Assembly: GCF_001705235.1 (NCBI RefSeq)
Contig: NZ_MCGV01000001.1
Location: 3,848,181 to 3,912,180, forward strand
Reading direction: 5' to 3'
DNA length: 64,000 bases
DNA from: Clostridium pasteurianum
GTDB lineage: Bacteria; Bacillota; Clostridia; Clostridiales; Clostridiaceae
In this document: positions 1 to 8,397 of the stretch, piece by piece
How the letters are laid out: every line of letters begins with the position of its first letter
How positions within the stretch are numbered: the stretch's first letter is position 1
The notes under the pieces: generated by a model
Told to the model about the DNA's origin: nothing
The model's input: only the letters and a program-made list of their open reading frames with translations
Database searches by the model: none
Translations under genes and position numbers: made by a program

Positions 1-674
1 TAATAGTTTGTACAAATAAAATAAAATATATTAATAATATATTTGCTAATTATGACAGAGTTAGCTATCCCAAAAAAGAAATGATAATTATATTAAATAA
101 AAATAATTTGAATTTGAATAAATATAGAAAAATGTCCAAGTTATTTAAAGATATAAGAGTAATTCAAAAGCCTGAAAATATAAGTCTTGGACAATGTTTA
201 AATTGTGGAGTTAACATTGCAAAATACAATTATATAGCAAAAGTTGATGATGATGATTATTACGGAAAAAATTATCTAATTGATGAAATTAATTCTCTTT
301 CATATTCAAAGGCTGATGTTGTTGGGAAAGCATCATTTTTCATATACTATGAGAACTATAAGAAAGTTGAAATAATGTATCCTGATGGAAGCGAAAAGTA
401 TATACCGAGAATTGCAGGTTCTACACTTTTAGGCAAAAAAAATATCTTTAAAAGAGTAAAATTTAGAGATGTGGATTTAGCAGAAGATGCTGGATTTATG
501 GAGGATTGCTGTAGAATTGGAATTAAAATATATTCGTGCAATAAATTTAACTATTTATATTTTAAGCATAAAAGTTTAAATGATCACACATGGAAGATAA
601 GTGCGGAAAGTTTAATGAAAATCACAAGAAAAGTTGGCGATTATTCAAATTATGAGTCAATTGTAGTAGTTTGA
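1..674 (+). CDS. Family 2 glycosyltransferase, 5' end outside the window
   Basis: The reading frame is open from base 3 upstream of the first ATG at 81, and the extra residues (IVCTNKIKYINNIFANY) look like the start of a GT2 nucleotide-binding fold. The gene therefore begins before the window and ATG 81 is internal. The visible part has an acidic DDDDYY run (about residue 57 counted from Met 81) that fits the metal/nucleotide-sugar-binding DXD motif of GT-A enzymes, followed by a region with an EDAGFMEDC stretch. It would transfer a sugar from a nucleotide donor at the cytoplasmic side of the membrane; donor and acceptor cannot be read from the sequence. It is followed 27 bases later by a sugar aminotransferase on the same strand, so it belongs to a surface-glycan cluster. 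The family call is fairly safe; the specificity is unknown. Confidence 0.72.
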   Translation, partial: IVCTNKIKYINNIFANYDRVSYPKKEMIIILNKNNLNLNKYRKMSKLFKDIRVIQKPENISLGQCLNCGVNIAKYNYIAKVDDDDYYGKNYLIDEINSLSYSKADVVGKASFFIYYENYKKVEIMYPDGSEKYIPRIAGSTLLGKKNIFKRVKFRDVDLAEDAGFMEDCCRIGIKIYSCNKFNYLYFKHKSLNDHTWKISAESLMKITRKVGDYSNYESIVVV

Positions 675-701
675 TTTTCAGAAATTATTGAGGAGGATAA
701 T

Positions 702-1778
702 ATGATAAATGTAACAAAGACATACCTTCCCCCATTTGATAAGTATGTTAAGTATATAAAAAAAATATTTGATACCGGAATTATAACTAATAATGGCGAA
801 ATGGTAAGGAAGCTAGAAAAAAATATTGAACAGTATCTTGATGTGAAAAATGTAGTCTTAGTTCAAAGTGGAACGTTGGCTCTACAACTTGCATATAAAA
901 TTTTAAATTTAAAGGGCAGTGTTTTAACTACTCCATTTTCTTTTGTGGCAACTATAAGCAGTCAGGTATGGGAAGGGCTTAATCCAATTTTTGTTGATAT
1001 TAATAAAGACACATTAAATATTGATACAAAATTGATAGAAAAAAATATAACAGATGATGTATCAGCTATTGTTCCTGTTCATGTTTTTGGAAATAGCTGT
1101 GATGTGGAGAAAATAGATGAAGTATCGAGTAAGCATAATATAAAGGTTGTATATGATGCGGCACATGCATTTGGTGTTAAATATAAAGGAAAAAGCATTT
1201 TGAATTATGGTGATATATCTGCTATAAGTTTTCATGCAACTAAGGTATTTCATACAATTGAGGGTGGAGCGCTAATAATAAAGGATGATAAATTATATGA
1301 AAAAGCATTGCTTATGAGAAATTTTGGGATTAATGGTATTGACAGCGTAAAGAATATTGGTATAAATGCTAAGATGAATGAATTTGAAGCGGCAATGGGA
1401 CTTTGTATTTTAGATGATATGGATAAAATATTAGAAAACAGAAAGAATGTGTATGAACGTTATATGAGTTACATTAAAGGTGATATAACATTCCAAATTC
1501 ATAATAATAATAGTACATTAAATTATAGCTATTTTCCTATTATTTTAAAGGATGAAGGTATACTCAAAAGAGTACAGAATTTGCTTTTAAAAGAAGGAAT
1601 AAGTCCTAGAAGATATTTTTATCCATGTTTAAGTAAATTATCGTATCTAAAAAGTGAAGAAAAAATGCCTATAGCAGAGGATATATCAAAAAGAATTTTA
1701 TGCTTGCCTTTTTATGATTCTCTTGAAGCTGATGTTCAATGGAAAATAATAAAAATAGTAAATAATGTTTTAGCATGA
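702..1778 (+). CDS. DegT/DnrJ/EryC1/StrS-family sugar aminotransferase
   Basis: 358 residues, a normal length for PLP-dependent nucleotide-sugar aminotransferases. Visible features are the SGTLALQLA phosphate-binding turn (residues 56-64), YDAAHAFG (151-158; Asp152 would contact the pyridine nitrogen) and SFHATKVFHTIEGG (176-189), where Lys181 is the expected Schiff-base lysine. The family moves an amino group onto a keto-sugar nucleotide, giving for example 4-amino-4,6-dideoxy sugars. The start ATG follows GAGGAGG by 6 bases. The glycosyltransferases on both sides and a hexapeptide acetyltransferase downstream suggest that an N-acylated amino sugar is made and polymerised here. Exact substrate unknown. 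Confidence 0.9.
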   Translation: MINVTKTYLPPFDKYVKYIKKIFDTGIITNNGEMVRKLEKNIEQYLDVKNVVLVQSGTLALQLAYKILNLKGSVLTTPFSFVATISSQVWEGLNPIFVDINKDTLNIDTKLIEKNITDDVSAIVPVHVFGNSCDVEKIDEVSSKHNIKVVYDAAHAFGVKYKGKSILNYGDISAISFHATKVFHTIEGGALIIKDDKLYEKALLMRNFGINGIDSVKNIGINAKMNEFEAAMGLCILDDMDKILENRKNVYERYMSYIKGDITFQIHNNNSTLNYSYFPIILKDEGILKRVQNLLLKEGISPRRYFYPCLSKLSYLKSEEKMPIAEDISKRILCLPFYDSLEADVQWKIIKIVNNVLA

Positions 1779-1859
1779 TAAGGTATCTTTAAATAGAAAA
1801 TATTAATGTGAAAATTATTTATATAATTTAATAAGTTATATTGAGTAAAAGGTGGTTTT

Positions 1860-2666
1860 ATGGAAGATAAAATAAAAGTAAGTGTTTTAATTGTTACCTA
1901 TAATCATTCGAGATTTATAAAAGAAGCTATGGATAGTGCACTTATGCAGCAAACAAAGTATAAATATGAAATTGTAGTAATGAATGATCATTCTAGTGAT
2001 AATACTTTTAAAATTTTAAAAATGTATAAATTAAAATATGGAGATAAAATAAGAATATTTAACAACAGTAAAAATTTTGGTATAACAAAAAACTATAAAT
2101 TAGGCTTTGAAAAATGTAGAGGAGAGTATATAGCTGTTCTTGAGGGAGATGACTACTGGAATAATAGAAAAAAGTTGCAGATTCAAAGTGACTTTTTAGA
2201 CAAACACAGAAATTATTCTGCTGTATTTAATAGATATATAATATATGATGCTGCGAAAAATTTAAAGACAGTTATTCCATGGCAATATAGATATTCTGAA
2301 TATAAAAAAATAACTATAAATGATCTTACAATTAGAAATGTTATAGGCAATTTTTCTGCATGTATGTACAGAAAAAGTATTGTAGAACAATTAAAAAAAT
2401 CATTGTACAATATGGTAACTTATGATTGGATGTTCAATATGGCAGTATCAGAAAAAGCGCCTATAGCTTATTTACCTCAGGTAACTTCTGTTTATAGAAT
2501 TCATAGAGGAGGGGTGTGGAGTGGCATTGATAAAGAAAGTAGACTTAAAATGGTTATGAAACAGATTGATGATTATGATAAATTTTTCGGATTTAAATAT
2601 AGCCGTAATTTTAATTTCTTGAAAAAAGGAATCTACGATGAACTCATAAGATTAAAAAATAAATAA
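1860..2666 (+). CDS. Family 2 glycosyltransferase
   Basis: 268 residues. The N-terminus (VSVLIVTYNHSRFIKEAMDS) is the classic GT2 GT-A start, with NDHSSDNT at about 42-49 and EGDDYW at about 98-103 as the DXD-type metal site. The C-terminal part carries the MVTYDWMFNMAVSEKAPIAY and YRIHRGGVWSG segments typical of SpsA/WcaA-type enzymes. No membrane segment is evident, so it is probably peripheral on the cytoplasmic face. ATG 1860 follows AAGGTGG at good spacing. It lies in the first glycan cluster; the sugar transferred cannot be predicted. Confidence 0.88.
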   Translation: MEDKIKVSVLIVTYNHSRFIKEAMDSALMQQTKYKYEIVVMNDHSSDNTFKILKMYKLKYGDKIRIFNNSKNFGITKNYKLGFEKCRGEYIAVLEGDDYWNNRKKLQIQSDFLDKHRNYSAVFNRYIIYDAAKNLKTVIPWQYRYSEYKKITINDLTIRNVIGNFSACMYRKSIVEQLKKSLYNMVTYDWMFNMAVSEKAPIAYLPQVTSVYRIHRGGVWSGIDKESRLKMVMKQIDDYDKFFGFKYSRNFNFLKKGIYDELIRLKNK

Positions 2667-2703
2667 ATTCTTATATTCATACCAATCTAAAGGGGAATAT
2701 GAT

Positions 2704-3426
2704 GTGAAGACTAGTATAATAATTTTAACTTGTAACAATTTTATGTACTCTAAAATGTGTATAGATAGTATAAGAAAATACACGAGAAAAAATGATTATG
2801 AGATAATTGTAGTTGATAATAATTCTCAAGATGGCACTAAATCCTGGCTCAGGAAGCAAAAAGATATAAAAACAATATATAATAAAGTTAATGAAGGATT
2901 TCCTAAGGGCTGCAATGTTGGAATAAAAAAAGCATCAGGTAGTGAAATACTTCTTTTAAATAATGATGTTATAGTTACATCAAATTGGCTTTTAAATTTA
3001 AAAAAGTGCTTATATAGTGATAATAAGATAGGGGCAGTAGGACCTGTTACCAATACATGCTATGGAAAACAAAAAATATTTGTTAAATATAATTCTCTAT
3101 ATGAAATGCAAAGATTTGCAAAAAAATACAATGTTTCAAATAGTAATAGGTGGGTCAAAACACGAGGACTAGTTGGATTTTGTATTCTTATAAAAATGAA
3201 GGTTATAAATAATTTAGGATATTTAGATGAAAGGTTTACACCTGGAAATTTTGAAGATGATGATTATTGTTTAAGGATGGTTAGAAAGGGATATAAGCTT
3301 ATGATTTGTAAAGACACGTTTGTTCACCATTATGGAAGTATATCCTTTAAAAATACAGAATATTCTAAAATAATTAATGCAAATAGAATTAAATTTGAAA
3401 GAAAATGGGGAATGAAGTTACAGTAA
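2704..3426 (+). CDS. Family 2 glycosyltransferase
   Basis: 240 residues beginning TSIIILTCNNFMYSKMCIDS, with VVDNNSQDGT at about 37-46, NEGFPKGCNVGIKKASG and LLLNNDVIV (the acidic metal-site position), and a late FEDDDYCLRMVRKGYK segment. This is the pattern of rhamnosyltransferase-like GT2 proteins (GT_2_like_c). The start is GTG 2704, preceded by AAAGGGG; the ATG codons just upstream (2699, 2702) are in other frames. It is the third transferase in the cluster and is not duplicated with its neighbours at high identity. Confidence 0.86.
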   Translation: MKTSIIILTCNNFMYSKMCIDSIRKYTRKNDYEIIVVDNNSQDGTKSWLRKQKDIKTIYNKVNEGFPKGCNVGIKKASGSEILLLNNDVIVTSNWLLNLKKCLYSDNKIGAVGPVTNTCYGKQKIFVKYNSLYEMQRFAKKYNVSNSNRWVKTRGLVGFCILIKMKVINNLGYLDERFTPGNFEDDDYCLRMVRKGYKLMICKDTFVHHYGSISFKNTEYSKIINANRIKFERKWGMKLQ

Positions 3427-3506
3427 TTAAATACACATATTTTTAAAATATAATAACATAACGATTAAAAAGTACAGCAAATAATAATGAAGAAAAGGTG
3501 ATAAAA

Positions 3507-4307
3507 GTGAAAGATGATCCACTTGTAAGTATTCTTATACCTACTTTTAATAGACCTGAATTGTTTAATATGGCATTAATGAGTGCAGTGAATCAAACTT
3601 ATAAAAATATTGAAATTGTAATATGTGATGATAGCACTAATTATTACACAAAAAAAATAGTAGATAAGTATTTAAAAAAATATAAAAATATAAGATATTA
3701 TTTTAATAATGGACCACTAGGAAACTTTGGCCTTAATAATTTTAATAAATGTTATGAACTTTCAAGGGGAGAATATATTAACTATTTAAATGATGATGAT
3801 ATGTTTGTTAAAAACAAAGTATTAAAAATGCTTAAATGCTTTAAAAGCAATAATAAAATTTCATTGGTTACATCTCACAGAGAACTCGTAGATAGAAGTG
3901 GGGATAGGTTACCTCATACACTTACTTATAACAAAATAAAATATGTAAATAGGCCGATTAATGGCAGACGTGCTGCTAAAGCAATATTTTTATATGGGAA
4001 CTTTATTGGAGAGCCAACTACAGTATTATTTAAGAAAAAAGATGTCGATAAATTTGGCACTATTAATAATAGGCAATTTTGTGCTCTTATAGATATTGCA
4101 ACATGGATTAAATTACTTTTAAGGGGCAATTTTGTATATTTATCGGAAACCTTGAGCTGTTTTAGAATTCATAATGGACAAAATACTAATAAACCAGGTA
4201 TAAAAAAGCTGATGAGGTCTGAATGGTATGAACTAATTCAATATGCATATAAAATGAAAATTATAGATAAATCTATATATTCGCAACTCTTATTATCATA
4301 TAAGTGA
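3507..4307 (+). CDS. Family 2 glycosyltransferase
   Basis: 266 residues from GTG 3507. An upstream in-frame GTG at 3498 lies inside the Shine-Dalgarno AAAAGGTG, so 3507, six bases downstream of it, is the more likely start. GT2 features: VSILIPTFNRPELFNMA at the N-terminus, EIVICDDST, and YLNDDDMF as the metal-binding DXD. A C-terminal CALIDIATWIKLLLRG segment and LSCFRIHNGQNTN resemble WcaA-type proteins. Donor and acceptor unknown. Confidence 0.86.
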   Translation: MKDDPLVSILIPTFNRPELFNMALMSAVNQTYKNIEIVICDDSTNYYTKKIVDKYLKKYKNIRYYFNNGPLGNFGLNNFNKCYELSRGEYINYLNDDDMFVKNKVLKMLKCFKSNNKISLVTSHRELVDRSGDRLPHTLTYNKIKYVNRPINGRRAAKAIFLYGNFIGEPTTVLFKKKDVDKFGTINNRQFCALIDIATWIKLLLRGNFVYLSETLSCFRIHNGQNTNKPGIKKLMRSEWYELIQYAYKMKIIDKSIYSQLLLSYK

Positions 4308-4411
4308 ATTTTCAGATTAAGGTTTATTGTAAGAAAGTATATTCTAATAGTATAAATGGTAAGTAGATAAAAAACTCAATAAGTTTATTAAAAATAATAA
4401 GGAGATAATTT

Positions 4412-4954
4412 ATGAAATTCAAAAGTATTGGCAAAAATGTAACCATATATGGAAAGTCAAAGATAACATTTCCGGAAAACGTAGAGATAGGTAATAATGT
4501 TATTATAGATGATTTTGTTTTCATAAGTTGTAAAAAAGGAGTTAAAATAGGTAACAATGTTCATATAGCAAGTTTTGTAAGTATAACCGGAAATGAAAAG
4601 TTTGTTATGGAAAATTTTACAGCACTTTCTACAGGAACAAAAGTTCTTACAAGTACGGATGACTATAGTAATTCGTATCTTACTAATCCTACTGTACCTA
4701 ATGAATATAAAAATGTATTTTCTTCTAGGGTTGTACTAGAAAAGTTTTCTATTGTAGGGGCGAATAGTGTAATACTTCCTGGCGCTGTTCTAAGTGAGGG
4801 TACTTTTATTGGAGCTAATAGTTTAGTCAAATCAAAGACAATAACTGATTCATATTCATTATATGTTGGTTCACCAATTAGAAAGATAAAAGATATGAAT
4901 AGAAATAAAATACTGGAACTTGAAAAAAGATATTTAAATAAATATAAACAATAA
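4412..4954 (+). CDS. Hexapeptide-repeat (left-handed beta-helix) acyltransferase
   Basis: 180 residues with repeated [IV]GxNV-type hexapeptides from about residue 24 (VEIGNNVIIDDF, VKIGNNVHIASF) and again near the end (SIVGANSVILPGAVLSEGTFIGANSLV). This is the WbbJ/maltose-acetyltransferase fold, which O- or N-acetylates sugars using acetyl-CoA as a trimer. The start has AAGGAG eight bases upstream. A plausible job is to acetylate the amino sugar made by the aminotransferase at 702 or a residue of the assembled glycan. A hairpin immediately follows the gene. Confidence 0.85.
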   Translation: MKFKSIGKNVTIYGKSKITFPENVEIGNNVIIDDFVFISCKKGVKIGNNVHIASFVSITGNEKFVMENFTALSTGTKVLTSTDDYSNSYLTNPTVPNEYKNVFSSRVVLEKFSIVGANSVILPGAVLSEGTFIGANSLVKSKTITDSYSLYVGSPIRKIKDMNRNKILELEKRYLNKYKQ

Positions 4955-4966
4955 TTTATAAAAAGT

Positions 4967-4989
4967 AATCACAATTTTTTTTGTGGATT
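4967..4989 (+). terminator. Possible weak terminator hairpin
   Basis: AATC-ACAA and TTGTGGATT pair around a T-rich loop just downstream of the acyltransferase. The stem has a single bulge and no trailing T-run, so termination would be weak. It overlaps the sigma-K-like promoter of the next gene. Confidence 0.35.
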
Positions 4990-4998
4990 CATATTATA
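4971..4998 (+). promoter_or_regulatory. Sigma-K-like (mother-cell) promoter
   Basis: AC at 4971-4972, a 17-base spacer, then CATATTATA at 4990-4998. This fits the AC-N16/17-CATANNNTA consensus of late mother-cell sigma-K. Sigma-E-type recognition is an alternative. The motif is short and AT-rich DNA gives chance matches, so this is suggestive only. Confidence 0.42.
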
Positions 4999-5062
4999 AA
5001 AATGTAAGATAAATAATGTCATGTTATGCGCATGTTGTAACTCAATACAGGGAGGTATTATA

Positions 5063-5845
5063 ATGGCTATTAGTGATTCTAGGAAAAGGCCTAAAGATGA
5101 ATGCATTATAGCTAATAAAGTTTATGATCAATGTAGGCAGCAGGATTGTATTGAAAAATTAGCTTATGATAATACAACTGGTCAGCCAATCAATCCACCG
5201 GATAATGCAGCAGCAGTAGTTATAGTCCCAAATAGCTTTTCTATAGGCAATGTAATTTTAGTAAATAAATCAGAAAATGCCTTTAAAAGAGGGTATTATG
5301 ATATTGAACTTAAGTTCACGTTTTTGTACACATTAGAATTCAGGAATAGTGTTGGAGCTGTTATTTCAACTGTAGCAGCCAGCAGCATATTCAATAAAAA
5401 AGTTACTTTGTTTGGTTCTATTGGGGCTCCTGTTAGTATATTTACAGATTTAAGCAATAGTAAATTTGATAATCTACAAGTTGCACCGTTTGTTTTAGTA
5501 GAAGCAAATGGCTATCCACTTGATGCAACTTTGAGTTACACTATTCCAGTAGTAAGTAGTGGTGATGCTGTTCCAGTACCTAATGCAGTTAATGTAACCA
5601 TAGGTTTATTTACTATAATTAAATTGTTTAGACTTGTAAATCTTGTTGTTCCATCTTCAGGATTTTGCAGACCAGATGTGTGCGAAGAAATTTCAGAAGA
5701 TCCATGTGAATATTTTAATAATCTTGAATTCCCATTTGATATATTTGATCCACCTCAAAAGGAAGATGTTTGTCATACTGATGAAGACGAAGATGATTCT
5801 CAACAATACTTAGATGATGATATAAGCAAATTAGATAAAGAATAA
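5063..5845 (+). CDS. Uncharacterised protein, possible spore surface protein
   Basis: 260 residues from ATG 5063, which has GGAGG seven bases upstream; an in-frame ATG at 5021 lacks a ribosome site. There is no signal peptide or clear membrane span. The N-terminus is hydrophilic with Cys residues (DECIIANKVYDQCRQQDCIE). The middle (about 35-205) is beta-rich, alternating Val/Ile/Ala/Ser with GYYDIELKFTF and NKKVTLFGSIGAPVSIFTD. A second Cys group (FCRPDVCEEISEDPCEYF) and a very acidic tail (DEDEDDSQQYLDDD) follow. The lack of a leader, Cys at both ends, a beta core and an upstream sigma-K-like promoter fit a spore coat or exosporium component, but that is inference. It stands alone, with a terminator directly downstream. 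I do not recognise a characterised family. Confidence 0.6.
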   Translation: MAISDSRKRPKDECIIANKVYDQCRQQDCIEKLAYDNTTGQPINPPDNAAAVVIVPNSFSIGNVILVNKSENAFKRGYYDIELKFTFLYTLEFRNSVGAVISTVAASSIFNKKVTLFGSIGAPVSIFTDLSNSKFDNLQVAPFVLVEANGYPLDATLSYTIPVVSSGDAVPVPNAVNVTIGLFTIIKLFRLVNLVVPSSGFCRPDVCEEISEDPCEYFNNLEFPFDIFDPPQKEDVCHTDEDEDDSQQYLDDDISKLDKE

Positions 5846-5862
5846 TTAGAAAATAATATAAA

Positions 5863-5902
5863 ACATAAGGAGGGTCTTCCCCCCTTATATTTTATTTAAG
5901 GT
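5863..5902 (+). terminator. Intrinsic terminator
   Basis: ATAAGGAGGG (5865-5874) pairs with CCCCCCTTAT around TCTT with one mismatch, followed by a T-rich stretch. It ends the single-gene unit at 5063-5845. Confidence 0.75.
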
Positions 5903-5932
5903 GTTTTTTTGTTTTTATATTAGAATAAAAGT

Positions 5933-5960
5933 TTGTAATAAAATTTCCTTTATGTATAAT
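5933..5960 (+). promoter_or_regulatory. Sigma-A promoter for the U32 gene and mutS2
   Basis: TTGTAA (5933-5938), 16-base spacer, TATAAT (5955-5960), placed about 75 bases before the U32 start and just after a terminator. Good -10, moderate -35. Confidence 0.6.
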
Positions 5961-6035
5961 AGTTATAGGAAGTATGTAATTGTCTGATTGCGTGGATTAC
6001 GCTTAAATTATAAATTTTATTAAATGGAGGTACAT

Positions 6036-8396
6036 ATGAATAAGGTTGAATTGCTAGCACCAGCAGGAAGTATTGAAAGTGTATATGCAGCTGTTCAAAA
6101 TGGTGCTGATGCAGTTTATATTGGTGGAAGTAGATTTTCAGCTAGAGCTTATGCTGAAAATTTTAATGATGAAATAATGAAAGAGGCAGTTAATTACTGT
6201 CATGATTATGGTGTTAAAATACATGTAACAGTAAATACACTTATAAAGCAAAATGAAATTAAGGAAGTTATGAATTATATAAAATTTCTTTATGAGATTG
6301 GAGTAGATGCTCTTATAGTTCAAGATACTTCTATTATAAAGTATGCAAAAAAATATTTTCCTGGGCTTCAAATGCATGCTTCAACTCAAATGACAATTCA
6401 TAATGCTTTAGGAGCTTTATATTATAGTGAAAAAGGTTATGATAGAGTTGTTCTTTCAAGGGAATTATCTTTAAATGAGATAGAATATATATCTAAAGAT
6501 CTTAACATAGAAACGGAAACTTTTATTCATGGTGCACTTTGTGTATGCTATTCAGGCCAATGTCTTATGAGTTCAATAATAGGTGGAAGAAGTGGAAATA
6601 GGGGAAGGTGTGCTCAACCATGCAGACTTCCATATACTCTTATTGATGAAAGTACAGGAAAAAGTAAGAAAGGATATTTTTTAAGTACTAAGGATATTTG
6701 TACTGTAGATGTTCTGGATAAACTTATTAAAACAGGAGTTTCTTCTTTGAAAATTGAGGGTAGGATGAAAAAGCCTGAGTATACGGGAGGAGTAGTTTCT
6801 ACATATAGAAAAGTTATAGACAAAAAAGAGTATAATGTTAATGAAGAAAAAAATAAATTACTCAAACTTTTTAATAGAGAGGGCTTTTCAAGGGCATATC
6901 TTCTTCAAAATACAGGAAGAGATATGATGGCATATAATTTCCCTAAAAATACAGGAATTTTTATGGGAAAGATTTTAAATGACAATACTATTTTGCTTGA
7001 GGAAACTTTAAGGCTAAAAGATGGAGTCAGGAATGATACGAAAGGTACTATTGTATCTAAAATAATTAGTGATGGAAACGAAGTTAAAGAAGCTAAAAAG
7101 GGCAGCAAAGTTAAGATATTTCCTCATTTCTATAAAAGTGGAGATTATATTTATAAAACGTTAGATTCGAAACTAATAAATGAAATTGGGGAAAGCTATA
7201 AGAATGATTTTAAAAGAAAGATATATGTAGATTTAAAAGTTAAATTTAAAGTTCATAGTCCTTTTGAAGTTCACTTAGAATTTAGTAGGAGTAATAAACT
7301 AAAATCTAATGAAAAAAATAGAGATATTAAAGTAGTATCAGTTGGAGATTTAGTTCAGAAGGCACAAAAGAGTCCAGTAAGTAAAATCAAATTAGAAGAG
7401 AATTTGAGGAAAACGGGAGGCACTCCTTTTGAAGTTAAAAATATAATCTTTGAAGATTTTGAAGATGGATATATATCTATTTCTCATGTAAATGCAGTGA
7501 GAAGGGATGCACTTCAAAAATTTAAAGATTCTATTGAAAAAAGTTATAGGAGAAAGTCTAATTTTAAGTTTAAAGAATTAGAAGTTTCAAAAAGTGAAGT
7601 TATAAAAATTCCTGAAATGATGATTCTTGTTTCAAATAAAGCTCAATATGAAGCAGCATGTGAAGAAGGGTTTAATGATATAATAGTTGATGTATTTCCA
7701 AGGAAATGTGATTTAAAGCTTGAAGAGCTTCATGGAGTATATGTTAAAGTGCCTAATATTATTAAAACTGAGTTTAAAGATATATGTAGCATTATAGATA
7801 GAAATTTAAATAGTATAAAGGGCATAGTAACAGCCAATGCAGGGATAATAAATAAGTATAAAAGTATAGCTAAAATAATAGGCGATTATAAGGGAAATAT
7901 ATTCAATAGTGAGGCATTAAAATTATACAAAAAAGATGTAACAGGTTTTTGCCTAAGTACAGAATTGAGCAAGAGTGAAATAAAGGCAGTAAATAAATAT
8001 AAGTGCATGAATACTCAAATACTTATATATGGTAAAGTGGAGGCCATGGTAAGTGAATATTGTGTAATAGGAAGCGTTTTTGGAGGAAAATCTTCAAAAG
8101 ATAAATGCAGTGGTGCATGCATGCACTCCAATTTTGTGCTTAAAGACAGAATGGATGTTCCATTTAATGTTATAACGGATAAATATTGTAGAAGTCATAT
8201 ATATAATCCTATGCCTTTGAATTTAATAGATAATCTAGAGGAAATTAAAGGGTTAGGAGTAGATTCATGTAGAGTGGACTTTATTGATGAAGATAAAGAA
8301 ATGGTTAAGAAGGTTCTTTCATGGATAAAAAAAGGTAAAGTAACGGAAGAATTTAAGGGATTTACAAGAGGAAGCTATAAAAGAGGAGTTGAATAA
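6036..8396 (+). CDS. U32 family protein with DUF3656-type C-terminus (RlhA-like RNA hydroxylation)
   Basis: 786 residues from ATG 6036. The longer in-frame ATG at 6024 overlaps the GGAGG site (6026-6030) that serves 6036. The N-terminal half is the U32 domain (KVELLAPAGSIESVYAAVQN) with the U32 signature ETFIHGALCVCYSGQCLMS at 161-179 and further Cys in RGRCAQPCRLPY; these cysteines probably bind iron-sulfur. A long C-terminal half places it with E. coli RlhA (23S rRNA C2501 hydroxylation) rather than the short tRNA-hydroxylating YrrN/YrrO types, although older annotation calls all of them collagenase-like peptidases. More Cys appear near the C-terminus (KDKCSGACMHSNF). It precedes mutS2 with almost no gap, so the two are co-transcribed. 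Confidence 0.85.
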   Translation: MNKVELLAPAGSIESVYAAVQNGADAVYIGGSRFSARAYAENFNDEIMKEAVNYCHDYGVKIHVTVNTLIKQNEIKEVMNYIKFLYEIGVDALIVQDTSIIKYAKKYFPGLQMHASTQMTIHNALGALYYSEKGYDRVVLSRELSLNEIEYISKDLNIETETFIHGALCVCYSGQCLMSSIIGGRSGNRGRCAQPCRLPYTLIDESTGKSKKGYFLSTKDICTVDVLDKLIKTGVSSLKIEGRMKKPEYTGGVVSTYRKVIDKKEYNVNEEKNKLLKLFNREGFSRAYLLQNTGRDMMAYNFPKNTGIFMGKILNDNTILLEETLRLKDGVRNDTKGTIVSKIISDGNEVKEAKKGSKVKIFPHFYKSGDYIYKTLDSKLINEIGESYKNDFKRKIYVDLKVKFKVHSPFEVHLEFSRSNKLKSNEKNRDIKVVSVGDLVQKAQKSPVSKIKLEENLRKTGGTPFEVKNIIFEDFEDGYISISHVNAVRRDALQKFKDSIEKSYRRKSNFKFKELEVSKSEVIKIPEMMILVSNKAQYEAACEEGFNDIIVDVFPRKCDLKLEELHGVYVKVPNIIKTEFKDICSIIDRNLNSIKGIVTANAGIINKYKSIAKIIGDYKGNIFNSEALKLYKKDVTGFCLSTELSKSEIKAVNKYKCMNTQILIYGKVEAMVSEYCVIGSVFGGKSSKDKCSGACMHSNFVLKDRMDVPFNVITDKYCRSHIYNPMPLNLIDNLEEIKGLGVDSCRVDFIDEDKEMVKKVLSWIKKGKVTEEFKGFTRGSYKRGVE

Positions 8397-8397
8397 A

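Noticed and set aside
81-83. ATG 81 as the start of the first glycosyltransferase
   Set aside because: The frame is open to the window edge and the upstream residues fit the conserved GT2 N-terminus, so this ATG is internal.
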